Assembly: GCF_008369915.1 (NCBI RefSeq)
Contig: NZ_VSRN01000001.1
Coordinates: 5,514,501 to 5,578,500 of the forward strand
Length of the DNA stretch: 64,000 bases
Direction: 5' to 3'
From: Dyadobacter sp. UC 10
Lineage (GTDB): Bacteria > Bacteroidota > Bacteroidia > Cytophagales > Spirosomataceae
The notes under the pieces were generated by a model, which ran no database searches, had not been told where the DNA came from, and saw nothing but the letters and a program-made list of their open reading frames with translations. Of this stretch, positions 52,200 to 60,921 are shown in pieces; within the stretch, counting starts at the first letter, position 1; every line of letters begins with the position of its first letter. Position numbers and translations under genes: made by a program.

Positions 52200-55100
52200 C
52201 TAAAACGAAAGCGACAACCCGACCTGGTAAGACTTATTATTCGGGTACACGCCCGAATCCACACCCTTATTAATCAGCGACTGCCCATTCAGACTGACCT
52301 CCGGATCATAACCGGTGTATTTCGTCCACGTGACCGGATTTTGAGCTGATACATACACCCTCAATGTTTCGATGCGGATTTTCGACAGCAGCGTTTTGGG
52401 AATATTGTAGCCAAGCGACAGGTTTTTGAGCCGGTAATAGGTCGCGTCTTCGATAAACCGGTCGGAAATGGTAATCGCCGGATCCTGGAAAGCAGCTTTC
52501 ACGTCGGTATTCGTATTCGTAGGTGTCCAGCGGTTGAGCAGCACTTTGGAACCATTTACATAACCTGTACCTAATTCCAGGTTTGCCCGGTTCTGGTTGT
52601 ATAGTTTTCCGCCGATGGAGGCCTGAAAGAATATTGTCAGATCAAAACCTTTGAAGCCGAAAGTGTTGGTAAGTCCTGTTGTAAAGCCCGGCTGGTTGGA
52701 TATTACCACGCGGTCGCCGGTTTGTGTGATGATCCCATCGCCGTTGACATCCCTGTATTTCTGTCCGCCCGGGCTCTTATTTTGCTGCGGGGTGAGGGGC
52801 GTTTCACCCTGCTGAATAATTCCGTCGGCCTGGTAGGTGATAAACGATCCGAGAGGATAACCTACTTTCGCGATCGAAGGCATATTGATATTCGGGATGA
52901 TCTGGTTCACGCCACCGCCGAGGCTGAGGATCTTGTTGGTATTACGGGCGAAAATGAAGATTGTATTCCACTTAAACGGACCAGTCGTATTTTGAGAATT
53001 AACATACAATTCAATGCCCTGGTTACTTACCTCGCCGATGTTCTGGTAGATGGTAGACGCCTGCCCGTTGTAGAAGTCAGACAGACCAGAGGTACCCGCA
53101 ACAGTCCTGGTCAGCAGCAGGTCCGACGTTCTTTTATAATAATAGTCAAAAATGATATTGAGCCTGTTCTTGAAAAGTCCGAGGTCGAAACCCGCGTCCA
53201 CCTGGAAGGTTTTCTCCCAACCGAGGTCAGGATTCGGTACCGTATTTGGCGCATAACCCGAAACAGTGGTATTGGAAAAATTGTAGCGGAAATAGGCAAG
53301 CTGCGACAAAGACTGATAAGGCGGAATACTTTGGTTTCCTGTTGTCCCCGCACTCACACGCAGTTTCAGCAGACTGATTTTTTTAAATTGCTGAAAGAAT
53401 TTTTCATTGTTCAAATTCCAGCCAAAAGCCGCAGAAGGGAAATACCCCCATTTATTGCCGGCCCCGAAACGGGACGAACCGTCGGCCCGGAGTGTGAAAG
53501 TCACGAGGTACCTATCGTCGAATGCATAATTGATCCGGCCGAGGTAGGAAGCCAGCGACCAGTCGTTTGCCGAAGAGCGGGGAGCAATGCTGGTGATCCC
53601 GGTGGCGAGGTTATTGTAACTGAATGCATCAGTTGCAAAGCCGGCGGCTTCCGCGATTGTCGCTTTTGATTCCGAAGTTTGCGCAGTGAACCCAATCACC
53701 GCATTCACCCTGTTTTTATCATCAATGTCCTTGTCGTAGCTCAGTGTATTCTCATTCAGCCAGCTGGTAGTTGACACGGTTCCTACTATTGCATTACCGC
53801 TCAAAGCCTGACCTTCCGCCGTGCTGCTGGGGAGATAGCGGTTTTGCTTGTTACCCACCACATCCGCGCCCACCAGTATCTTCGCTTTCAAACCGTCTGT
53901 GATCGTGTATTCTCCTGAAATATTGCCCAGGAAACGGTTGGTAATGGTTTCGTTAAGCTGGTTGTACAGTGAATTGATCGGATTTTGCAATGCGGACTCA
54001 AATGGGCTGTTGATCACAAATGAACCGTCATTCTGGTAAACCGGCAGGGCAGGAGGGGTTTGCAGAAGATTGCTGACAATATTAGCCGGGGCTACATTTG
54101 ACCTGATATTGCTGGCATTCAAATTCGCAAGTATCCTGAAACGGTCACTATATTGATGATCGACATTGATACGCGCCGAATATCTTCTGAAATCGGTATT
54201 CTGTAAAATTCCGTTCTGTTTGAAATAGTTACCTGAAACCGCCAGTCGCGTTTTGTCCGAGCCCGACAGGATTGAAATGTTGTGACTTTGCTGGGAGGCT
54301 TTTCGGAATGCGGCTGCCTGCCAGTCGGTACCCGCGCCGGTCGTATCGAGCGTATAGCCGGAAACCGATGGTATGGTGGCTATTTTACCTGAGTTCGCTG
54401 CTGCATCTTTGCGCAGCGACCACCATTCGGCTGCGTTTAAAAGCGGCAGCGTCCGGATCACTTCCTGTGTACCGTAAAATGCATCATAATTAACAGACGA
54501 TTTGTTTTTCGAGCCCGTTTTCGTAGTGATGATCACCACCCCGTTTGCACCTCTGGAACCGTAAATCGCCGTCGCAGAAGCGTCTTTCAATACATCGATA
54601 TTTTCAATATCCGCGGTGTTGAGAGAGGAAAGTGGGTTGATCTTCGAACCGTTCGTGACTCCCGCGTCGGTTAATGAATAATCGTTATTGATCGGAAAGC
54701 CGTCTATCACGTAAAGCGGATCGCTCCCTGCTGTGATGGAGTTGTTACCGCGGATCTGGACACTCACGCCGCCTCCAGGCTGGCCGGAAGTCTGCGTCAC
54801 CACCGCTCCCGCCACCGAGCCCTGCAGCAAACGCTCGACAGAGGCTACGGGCTGGCTTTTGATCTCAATTGGAACCGATGCAACTGATCCGGTAATGTCT
54901 TTCCGTTTTTGCTCGCCATAACCCACCACCACTACTTCGTCGAGCAGGTTGGCCGTTTTAAGCGTGACTTCCACAGCCTCGGCCGTCAGTTCATAGATTT
55001 CGATCTCCTGAGTCTGAAAGCCGGTCATATTGATCTGCAGGGTGAATGGAAATTCTTTGGCTGCGGCAATGCTGAACTTGCCGTCTACGTCGGTCAAAGC

Positions 55101-55259
55101 ATATCTCGAACTACCTTTCTCTACAACCGTGGCGCCAGGAAGTCCCTGGCCGGTATCGTCTTTTATAACGCCGGTAATGGCGTCCTGCGCTTTAACCTGG
55201 GAAACAATTAACAGGAGTGCACCCAATAACCATAAAGGGTAAAATTTTTTCTTATCCAT
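52200..55259 (-). CDS. SusC/RagA-family TonB-linked outer-membrane transporter (no STN domain)
   Basis: From the ATG at 55259 the product has 1019 residues; an upstream open frame to 55475 overlaps the preceding gene and is rejected. It has a signal peptide ending near V-K-A-Q, a carboxypeptidase-regulatory-like domain (about 27-115, G-V-I-K-D-D-T-G-Q-G-L-P-G-A), a TonB box region (D-E-V-V-V-V-G-Y-G-E-Q), a plug with N-I-D-V-L-K-D-A-S-A-T-A-I-Y-G-S, and a barrel ending in V-G-L-S-L-S-F. Without an STN domain it is not wired to FecR signalling. It follows the sterol-desaturase gene by 46 bp and so may be under the leader control seen at 56523-56884. Confidence 0.94.
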   Translation of the reverse strand: MDKKKFYPLWLLGALLLIVSQVKAQDAITGVIKDDTGQGLPGATVVEKGSSRYALTDVDGKFSIAAAKEFPFTLQINMTGFQTQEIEIYELTAEAVEVTLKTANLLDEVVVVGYGEQKRKDITGSVASVPIEIKSQPVASVERLLQGSVAGAVVTQTSGQPGGGVSVQIRGNNSITAGSDPLYVIDGFPINNDYSLTDAGVTNGSKINPLSSLNTADIENIDVLKDASATAIYGSRGANGVVIITTKTGSKNKSSVNYDAFYGTQEVIRTLPLLNAAEWWSLRKDAAANSGKIATIPSVSGYTLDTTGAGTDWQAAAFRKASQQSHNISILSGSDKTRLAVSGNYFKQNGILQNTDFRRYSARINVDHQYSDRFRILANLNASNIRSNVAPANIVSNLLQTPPALPVYQNDGSFVINSPFESALQNPINSLYNQLNETITNRFLGNISGEYTITDGLKAKILVGADVVGNKQNRYLPSSTAEGQALSGNAIVGTVSTTSWLNENTLSYDKDIDDKNRVNAVIGFTAQTSESKATIAEAAGFATDAFSYNNLATGITSIAPRSSANDWSLASYLGRINYAFDDRYLVTFTLRADGSSRFGAGNKWGYFPSAAFGWNLNNEKFFQQFKKISLLKLRVSAGTTGNQSIPPYQSLSQLAYFRYNFSNTTVSGYAPNTVPNPDLGWEKTFQVDAGFDLGLFKNRLNIIFDYYYKRTSDLLLTRTVAGTSGLSDFYNGQASTIYQNIGEVSNQGIELYVNSQNTTGPFKWNTIFIFARNTNKILSLGGGVNQIIPNINMPSIAKVGYPLGSFITYQADGIIQQGETPLTPQQNKSPGGQKYRDVNGDGIITQTGDRVVISNQPGFTTGLTNTFGFKGFDLTIFFQASIGGKLYNQNRANLELGTGYVNGSKVLLNRWTPTNTNTDVKAAFQDPAITISDRFIEDATYYRLKNLSLGYNIPKTLLSKIRIETLRVYVSAQNPVTWTKYTGYDPEVSLNGQSLINKGVDSGVYPNNKSYQVGLSLSF

Positions 55260-55305
55260 CAGAATTTTAATAAAATGTAAATGCGGCAATAGGGGATACG
55301 CCTGT

Positions 55306-56373
55306 TCAGCCCGCGGCACGGGTTTCCAGATGGATAGGCTCAACGATTGTCTCTCTGACTTCGTCGCCAACCATCGGGCCTTCGGCGGAAAGTTCGCTGC
55401 CGTCTTTTTTCGATTTGAAAATGGGCCACAGGAATTGTGCGTACCATTCTTCTTCCTTATAGTGCTTAATACCAAATGAGGAAGGGTATTTTCTGGTGAT
55501 AATTCCTGTCCCGAAGATCACGTCCCACAGGAAAAACATGTTGCCGAAATTTCCTTTGTAATAGCCGATACCGTCATCCGTGGAATCCGCATGATGCGCG
55601 TGGTGCGTTGCGGGGGTTGAGATCAGTCTTTCCAATACCCAACCTATCGGATTAAGCCATTTAATAGTATAAAAAGGCTTGTCCCAGGGAATGCTTGAGT
55701 GCGCTCCTGTCACGATCAGCGATTTGATCACTTTTACGAAAAGGGCAGCATAACCCAGCCCCACAAACGTCAGGGCGGCAGTCAGATAGGTTTGTGAAAA
55801 GAATATCGTGTAAATGATATTCTGGCGGCTCGCCATCGCCATTCCCATATAAGGTGCACTGTGGTGGGTACGGTGAAAACGCCACAACCATGGCAGCTGG
55901 TGGTGCAGCCGGTGGTACCAGTATTGGGTCAGGTCGTCGGCCACGGCTATAATCAGAAATGCCCACCAGAAAGGTACCCAGGTGAATATTCCCTTCGCAT
56001 CGGGAAGGATTTGCGGCAGCAGCTGCAGGCTGTAATAGGTAACCACTGGTCTCACCACGATTTTTGGAACAATAAAGCAGATAATATCGAGCGTACTTTC
56101 GTTTTTCGTCCACTTGTTTTCGTACATACCAGCCAAAAACTCGATGACGCCGATCGCCAAGACGATCACCGGTAAACCCCACGAGCTCAGGTTTTTAAAA
56201 ACAGCGTCCAGAAAGCCGGGAACTTTGAACGGCAATCCGCTGCCGCCGGCCCAGGGCTGGTAGCCGGTAATGTAAAAGGCCGTGAACATCAGGACAATAG
56301 GAGCCAGGTAAAGCAATACACTGATACCTGCGTCGCGCGCTATTTTTTGCGTAATTTCCTTTTCTGCTTTCAT
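55306..56373 (-). CDS. Sterol desaturase/fatty-acid hydroxylase-family membrane protein
   Basis: The 355-residue protein has several membrane helices and the clustered histidines of di-iron hydroxylases: H-R-L-H-H-Q, H-R-T-H-H-S and H-H-A-H-H. The family includes C-4 sterol oxidases, carotenoid hydroxylases and lipid hydroxylases, so the substrate is not known. It lies between a small membrane-protein gene and susC, all on the minus strand with short gaps (149 and 46 bp). Its linkage to a SusCD pair is uncommon and suggests the imported compound or an envelope lipid is modified. Confidence 0.87.
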   Translation of the reverse strand: MKAEKEITQKIARDAGISVLLYLAPIVLMFTAFYITGYQPWAGGSGLPFKVPGFLDAVFKNLSSWGLPVIVLAIGVIEFLAGMYENKWTKNESTLDIICFIVPKIVVRPVVTYYSLQLLPQILPDAKGIFTWVPFWWAFLIIAVADDLTQYWYHRLHHQLPWLWRFHRTHHSAPYMGMAMASRQNIIYTIFFSQTYLTAALTFVGLGYAALFVKVIKSLIVTGAHSSIPWDKPFYTIKWLNPIGWVLERLISTPATHHAHHADSTDDGIGYYKGNFGNMFFLWDVIFGTGIITRKYPSSFGIKHYKEEEWYAQFLWPIFKSKKDGSELSAEGPMVGDEVRETIVEPIHLETRAAG

Positions 56374-56403
56374 TCCAGAACGGTTATTTGTGATAATTCT
56401 ATC

Positions 56404-56523
56404 CTAACTTAATAGTGTATACGCAAGCCAGATTCCACCTGCGATCAGCAGGAAAGGGACAAGTGTCAGAAAGATGCCGACCGCGATTTTTTTGACCAAA
56501 AGGGTAATGTCAGCCTGCGTCAT
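56404..56523 (-). CDS. Small single-span membrane protein (39 residues)
   Basis: I chose the ATG at 56523 (39 residues, M-T-Q-A-D-I-T-L-L-V-K-K, then a membrane helix I-A-V-G-I-F-L-T-L-V-P-F-L-L-I-A-G-G-I-W-L-A). An upstream frame to 56610 would read through one arm of the leader hairpin and is unlikely. Similar tiny membrane proteins occur beside membrane-bound enzymes and may act as subunits. It comes 30 bp before the sterol-desaturase gene, with which it is probably co-transcribed. Confidence 0.6.
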   Translation of the reverse strand: MTQADITLLVKKIAVGIFLTLVPFLLIAGGIWLAYTLLS

Positions 56524-56556
56524 GGATGCTGGATTTGAATTTGGGAGAAGAAAGGA

Positions 56557-56659
56557 TATCCGGAAATATCCCGCGGCAGCGCGATTGTCGGGCAGAAAAT
56601 TCCCAACCACCGAAAACCTTCACCCGACGGCACACTGCCAGCCGGGATATTTCCGGATA
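56557..56659 (-). promoter_or_regulatory. Long imperfect RNA hairpin in the leader of the desaturase-SusCD unit
   Basis: The arms 56557-56573 and 56643-56659 (core ATCCGGAAATATCCCG) are perfect 17-base reverse complements. Inside them GGCAG pairs with CTGCC and GTCGGG with CCCGAC, so the whole 103 nt can fold into one long, bulged stem. It starts 5 nt after the stop codon of the Cys-rich leader peptide and ends 33 nt before the next start codon. There is no T-run, so it is not a plain terminator; translational control or ribosome-linked attenuation is possible. Confidence 0.7.
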
Positions 56660-56664
56660 ATTAA

Positions 56665-56784
56665 TTAAGACAAGATCGAGTCGGAGCAACTACAACAACT
56701 GCTTTGCGGGAAGCCTGTTGTGAGGTAAACCACCTTGCGCGCCCGCATTTCACGGCGCGGATAACGTAAAACCATCGCTTTCAT
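56665..56784 (-). CDS. Cysteine-rich leader peptide (39 residues)
   Basis: The minus-strand frame from the ATG at 56784 (a second ATG at 56775 is possible) encodes 39 residues. The middle is basic (R-Y-P-R-R-E-M-R-A-R-K-V-V-Y), and the end carries S-S-C-C-S-C-S-D-S just before the stop. Three cysteines among clustered serines at the end of a short frame, directly before a long hairpin and after a palindrome-overlapped promoter, is the layout of an attenuator peptide sensing cysteine or sulfur supply. Cysteine-attenuated leader peptides are known in mycobacteria; this one is an inference from layout. It could also be a chance frame. Confidence 0.5.
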   Translation of the reverse strand: MKAMVLRYPRREMRARKVVYLTTGFPQSSCCSCSDSILS

Positions 56785-56835
56785 TGGCGAAAAATGTTGC
56801 TTTTAATATGGCTTTCGGGTGGTTCAAATGCCATA

Positions 56836-56884
56836 GTCTATTAAACTGATAGACAAAGTAAATTTATAGTTTTGGAATAAACAA
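56836..56884 (-). promoter_or_regulatory. Promoter with overlapping palindromic operator before the Cys-rich leader
   Basis: Read on the minus strand, TTG (56884-56882), a 21-base spacer and TACTTTG (56860-56854) form a Bacteroidota-like promoter. Directly after the -7 box comes GTCTAT-N7-ATAGAC (56836-56854), an inverted repeat where transcription should start. Its form resembles Rrf2/CymR-type sites, but no such regulator is encoded nearby and the assignment is a guess. The rest of the gap up to 57100 shows no ORF. Confidence 0.5.
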
Positions 56885-57100
56885 ATGACTGCTGCAAATT
56901 TTTGATAAAAAAAGGCTTTCTCACTTTTTGAATGCTTTTTCTCCACTTCTCCGCAGCGGAGTGTCTGCCCTTCGACCGTCGCCTCGTTTCCGTTGAATAA
57001 GTTTAAAATTGTCTTCCTGCTACAATCGTTAATTTTAGTATAGATAGCAGACTTTCAACAGGTTCTATTCAACGCACTCATTCCAAACCAGGCTTGTATA

Positions 57101-57808
57101 ATGAAAAAACATTTAATTTCTCCAGTTTGTCTGCCGCTTGTTTACGCATTGCTGGCATGTGCGCTTTCCTGCACAGATCACGTCGTTCCCGAAAATCTGC
57201 CTGAATCAAGGTGCAAGGCCACAGATGGGTCCGACCGGCTGTATCCTTGTGAGTTTATCATCGAAAAGATTTCAATCCTGGGGGCCGGAGGGGCCGAATT
57301 AGGTGTTGTCACGGGCTCGATGCAGTCGCTTTCAGTCTCCCGGTTTTTGGCCAAAGCGAACACCAATACCGGTAATGTAGTAGGTTCTTCGGGTTCTGCC
57401 ACATTCGATTTCAGGTTTACACTGAAAAGGGTAGCCGCACCGTCCTTTCCCGTTAGTGCAGGTTATCTGATCGGGTACACAAATAATGCGTCGGGTAAGC
57501 GCATATTGCATACACCAAGTTTTGCGGGGGATACTTACGGTGAAAGGAGCAAGTTAGGGATGCCGGTTGCCATCGATATGCCGATAGGGGAAAGCCGCGA
57601 CGTTACCGTGACTATGTCTGTTCCTTACACAATCGTTGATGCAGGCTCTTTTGGGATCAGGCCTTCTGCCATGTTTGGGTCGACTTCGTTTTTTATTGAT
57701 AATGATGTGACCACCCTGCAATTCAACCGTACTGCGCTTCCTTATTTTTATGTGGGCAGTGTGGTGGAGGCTTACTACGAGAAGTTACAGATCGGTATTT
57801 CCAATTAG
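57101..57808 (+). CDS. Hypothetical lipoprotein
   Basis: The 235-residue protein has a signal peptide with a lipobox-like A-L-S-C-T-D. Two more cysteines in the mature N-terminus (S-R-C-K-A and Y-P-C-E-F) may form a disulfide. The rest is beta-rich with T-F-D-F-R-F-T-L-K-R and V-T-V-T-M-S-V-P-Y-T. I do not recognise it. It is monocistronic, ending at a bidirectional terminator shared with the SRPBCC gene that runs towards it. Confidence 0.55.
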   Translation: MKKHLISPVCLPLVYALLACALSCTDHVVPENLPESRCKATDGSDRLYPCEFIIEKISILGAGGAELGVVTGSMQSLSVSRFLAKANTNTGNVVGSSGSATFDFRFTLKRVAAPSFPVSAGYLIGYTNNASGKRILHTPSFAGDTYGERSKLGMPVAIDMPIGESRDVTVTMSVPYTIVDAGSFGIRPSAMFGSTSFFIDNDVTTLQFNRTALPYFYVGSVVEAYYEKLQIGISN

Positions 57809-57825
57809 GATATTTACGCAAACTG

Positions 57826-57861
57826 AAAACGCCCCCTTTCGAAACGAGAGGGGGCGTTTTT
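57826..57861. terminator. Bidirectional terminator between convergent genes
   Basis: AAAACGCCCCCT (57826-57837) pairs with AGGGGGCGTTTT (57849-57860). With A-rich and T-rich flanks it serves the lipoprotein gene on the plus strand and the SRPBCC gene on the minus strand. Confidence 0.85.
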
Positions 57862-57874
57862 AATGTCAGCTAAA

Positions 57875-58297
57875 TCAATTGGCTTCTACATGTTTTTTGA
57901 AGTTGTCGAGGATTGCCTGCCAGCCAGCCTTCTGCATATCCGCAGGATTGGTCTGCTCTGCATCGAAAACCTCGGTTACCGTAGTACTGTCGCCATGATC
58001 CTCGAAGGTAACCTTAACCGTCCTGCCGTCAGTCATACCGTATTCGATCAGACTTTCAGGTACGACATTCGAATACACGCCTCCGAAGTCGAAACTGAAA
58101 CTGCCGTCTTTGGCTGCCATGGTGGTGGTGAATTTACCGCCGGTTTTCAGATCATTTTCTGAAAATGGGGCGTGCCAGTCGTCAGCAGCGAAGCACCATT
58201 GCTTGATATGCTCCGGCGCGTTGAAATATTCCCAAACTTTTCCAACAGGTGCATTAACGGTTGTTTCTACGGTAATTTTTTGAGCTTGAGTTTCCAT
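57875..58297 (-). CDS. SRPBCC/AHSA1-family protein
   Basis: The 140-residue protein fits the START/Bet v1-like fold of the AHSA1 (Aha1 C-terminal-like) family: V-E-T-T-V-N-A-P-V-G-K-V-W-E-Y-F-N-A-P-E-H-I-K-Q-W near the start, then G-G-K-F-T-T-T-M-A-A-K-D-G-S-F-S-F-D-F-G-G, and a C-terminal helix G-W-Q-A-I-L-D-N-F-K-K-H-V. The fold makes a hydrophobic cavity. The ligand and role are unknown. It stands alone on the minus strand. Confidence 0.87.
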   Translation of the reverse strand: METQAQKITVETTVNAPVGKVWEYFNAPEHIKQWCFAADDWHAPFSENDLKTGGKFTTTMAAKDGSFSFDFGGVYSNVVPESLIEYGMTDGRTVKVTFEDHGDSTTVTEVFDAEQTNPADMQKAGWQAILDNFKKHVEAN

Positions 58298-58431
58298 TTT
58301 TTGTTTCGGTTTTTTTGTGAATTAGTATGTTACAAAGGTGGCACAAGTTACCGAAACGAGCAGGTGGCAATCGTGACAATCCTGAGGGTGGATTGCGTCA
58401 AATGCGTCCATACTATCAAAAACCGGCCCTA

Positions 58432-60882
58432 TTAACCGTTTGGCTTCGCATTTTTAAGATCGTCATTGTTGATCTTCCTGCTTTTTCCGCCGCCCAGCAT
58501 ATTGCCGAATTCCCAATTGAGCGACAGCCGGACAGAACGTTGCAGGTACTGATTCCTGAAAGTAGACGTGAAGTCATTGGATCGTACCACTTCCTGCTGG
58601 GAAATATAGCTGCTGAACGGACTGACGGTAGTAAGCGTGATCGACAGTTTTTTCGAAGGGATCTCTTTTTTTGCCGAAAAACTATAATAGAACCACGAAC
58701 TCTGGTAGCCTTGCAGCGTCACTTCTTTCGCGTTGTAATCTCCATAAAACTGTACACTGAAATTGTTTCGCAGTTTCCAGCTGCTGTTCACATTCACTCC
58801 CCAGGCCATTCCGTCGTTCTTGATATTGAGTGCACCGCTGCTGAACCGGGCGTGGCGCACATTGGCATTGCTATTGATCTTCCAGCCCGGTAAAATGGGG
58901 ATTGCAGTCGAAAAATTGATACCATATTGTTCGTTCGAAGCCAGATTTTGTTTCGTGGTTGTAGCAGCTCCTGCGTTATCGATCGTGACGATGCTTTCGA
59001 TGGAATTGTTGGTACGGCGACCAAAAAGCGAAGCATTAAAAAAGAACTCGGCGTCGGTTTGCAATGCATAGGTGAATTCTACCTGATTTACTTCCTCCGG
59101 GCGAAGGTCGGGGTTACCGATAAAAATATTCTGCGGATCCTGACTGTCGCGGTTCGGGTTCAGGTCCCAGATCGACGGGCGCGAGATCCGTTTGGTATAG
59201 CTTAGCGTCAGGTTATTGTTCGGATTAAGCCTTTTGAAAACTGTCGCGCTCGGTACGAAATTCCAGAATGTATTGGTAAAATGCGTGCCCAGTCTGAGCT
59301 GATTTCCTTCCAGAAATGTACCTTCCACGCGTGCACCGGCATGGATCGCCCAGCCGCTGCTCCATTTGAATTTGAGCTGGGTATAGGCAGCGGTGACATC
59401 CTGGCGGTAGTCGAACACATCCGACCGCGCCGGTACCGGTTGCAGCAGTTCGGGCTGATATCCGTCGCTGGCTGCCACATCGTAAGTACTGCTCACATTC
59501 CGCAAAATCGCTTTCGCACCCAGTTCCAAAGCATGTTTAGACGAATAGGAGAAGGGCATTATATAGTCGGTCTGAAATGTCCATTCGCGGTTTTCGGTGC
59601 GGTTGTCGTTTCTTTCGCGATAGGTAAGCGTTTCATCGTCGCGCTGGAAAGCATTGTAATTATAATCTTCGCTGGCACTGTTATGCTGGGCCATAATATA
59701 GAGTTCCTCACCCGGCTTCCTGAATTTTCGTGTGTAGCCCAGATTCAGGTCAATGCCCCGGTTCGGCGCTTTGGTAGTAACACGCTGGTGATACTTGCTG
59801 AGCAAAATACCGTCTGCATTGAAACGCTGGTTGAACTGCTCGCTATTCTGCGGCCAGCTTCCCAGCCAGCCATTGACTGAAAAATTGAAAAGATTGGCGG
59901 AATCGGGTGAGTACTCAAGTTGCAAATCGCCGGAGCTATGCGGCTTGGCATTGTCCTTCACCACATGCTGTAAAATACTGCCTGATCTGGCGCCATTTTC
60001 GTAAGTGATCCGGTCCAGGTCTGAAATCTCCCGGTCGCGAAAACGGTGCAGGTGAAGGGTAGAGGTCATATTCCATTTGTCGCGGTTGATCGCAATGCGG
60101 GGATTGATCGCCTGTTCGAGGTTTCCACCGACCACCTCAATCGTGCCGCTGGTACTTTGGTTGCCCTTTTTTGTAATAATATTAATAACCCCGGCTGCGC
60201 CCTCCGCATCGTAACGCGCCGAGGGGCTGGTAATCACTTCCACAGATTTGATCGAGTTGGCTGGCATCATATTCAAAGCATCTCCCGGGCTACGCGCCAT
60301 TTGACCGGAATACTTTCCATTGATCAGGATCCGCAAATTAGAATTTCCCCGCATGGTCACTTTTCCCGAAGCATCCACATTCAGGATAGGTGCTTTTCTG
60401 AGCACGTCCGCGGCGGTTCCTCCCTGGTTACTGATGTCTTTTTCAGCATTGTAAATGAGCATTCCTGGCTGTTGTTCAACCAGTTGGCGGGATCCGGTGA
60501 CGGTCACCGCGTTCAGCTGGTTTACCTCCGAAGTCAGCTGAATCGCGCCGAATTCGAAGTTCGGTGTATTCGGTTTTATCGTGAACGGGATCAATTTTTG
60601 ACGGTAACCGACAAAAGAAAGGTTCAGGAAAAATGAGCCGGCAGTGATATCGGTGGATTTAAAAATGCCGCTTTCGTCAGTATAAGTGAGTGCGATTACT
60701 TTCTTGTCACTGTCAAGAATGCTGATCGTGGCAAATTCTATCGCTTTTTTCGAACTCGAATCCGTTACTACCCCACGGATCTGAAAAGGAGAGGGGTTTT
60801 GTGCAAATACTGCATTTGTATTGATAAACAGGTTTATGAAGAGCAGCAGCGTATAAAGCTTGCCAGTGTAAGGGTTTTTCAT
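58432..60882 (-). CDS. Outer-membrane beta-barrel family protein (TonB-receptor-like)
   Basis: The 816-residue protein has a signal peptide, a carboxypeptidase-regulatory-like domain (about 32-115), a plug-like domain (about 135-225, with G-G-T-A-A-D-V-L-R-K-A-P and S-P-S-A-R-Y-D-A-E-G-A-A-G-V-I-N-I-I-T-K-K-G), and a long barrel (about 370-800) of the OMP_b-brl_3 type. Such proteins resemble TonB-dependent receptors but often lack a clear TonB box. It lies 39 bp downstream of a PepSY membrane protein on the same strand, so it may belong to the iron-uptake set. Confidence 0.87.
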   Translation of the reverse strand: MKNPYTGKLYTLLLFINLFINTNAVFAQNPSPFQIRGVVTDSSSKKAIEFATISILDSDKKVIALTYTDESGIFKSTDITAGSFFLNLSFVGYRQKLIPFTIKPNTPNFEFGAIQLTSEVNQLNAVTVTGSRQLVEQQPGMLIYNAEKDISNQGGTAADVLRKAPILNVDASGKVTMRGNSNLRILINGKYSGQMARSPGDALNMMPANSIKSVEVITSPSARYDAEGAAGVINIITKKGNQSTSGTIEVVGGNLEQAINPRIAINRDKWNMTSTLHLHRFRDREISDLDRITYENGARSGSILQHVVKDNAKPHSSGDLQLEYSPDSANLFNFSVNGWLGSWPQNSEQFNQRFNADGILLSKYHQRVTTKAPNRGIDLNLGYTRKFRKPGEELYIMAQHNSASEDYNYNAFQRDDETLTYRERNDNRTENREWTFQTDYIMPFSYSSKHALELGAKAILRNVSSTYDVAASDGYQPELLQPVPARSDVFDYRQDVTAAYTQLKFKWSSGWAIHAGARVEGTFLEGNQLRLGTHFTNTFWNFVPSATVFKRLNPNNNLTLSYTKRISRPSIWDLNPNRDSQDPQNIFIGNPDLRPEEVNQVEFTYALQTDAEFFFNASLFGRRTNNSIESIVTIDNAGAATTTKQNLASNEQYGINFSTAIPILPGWKINSNANVRHARFSSGALNIKNDGMAWGVNVNSSWKLRNNFSVQFYGDYNAKEVTLQGYQSSWFYYSFSAKKEIPSKKLSITLTTVSPFSSYISQQEVVRSNDFTSTFRNQYLQRSVRLSLNWEFGNMLGGGKSRKINNDDLKNAKPNG

Positions 60883-60921
60883 AGAAGATGAAGTTGCGGC
60901 GGGTAAAAATACGATTTTATT

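Noticed and set aside
51669-52203. Several overlapping frames across the repeat array encoding Thr/Asn/Gly-rich repeats such as G-D-N-T-N-T-G
   Set aside because: The 93-bp period is divisible by three, so the repeats stay open in many frames on both strands. There is no signal, start context or codon bias, and the same words appear by translation of the cluster at 30309-30559.
55260-55475. 72-residue N-terminal extension of the second SusC
   Set aside because: It overlaps the end of the sterol-desaturase gene and lacks a signal peptide; the ATG at 55259 has one.
57299-57312. GGTGTTGTCAC string resembling the hairpin repeat
   Set aside because: It lies inside the lipoprotein gene and lacks the second arm of the hairpin, so it is a chance match.
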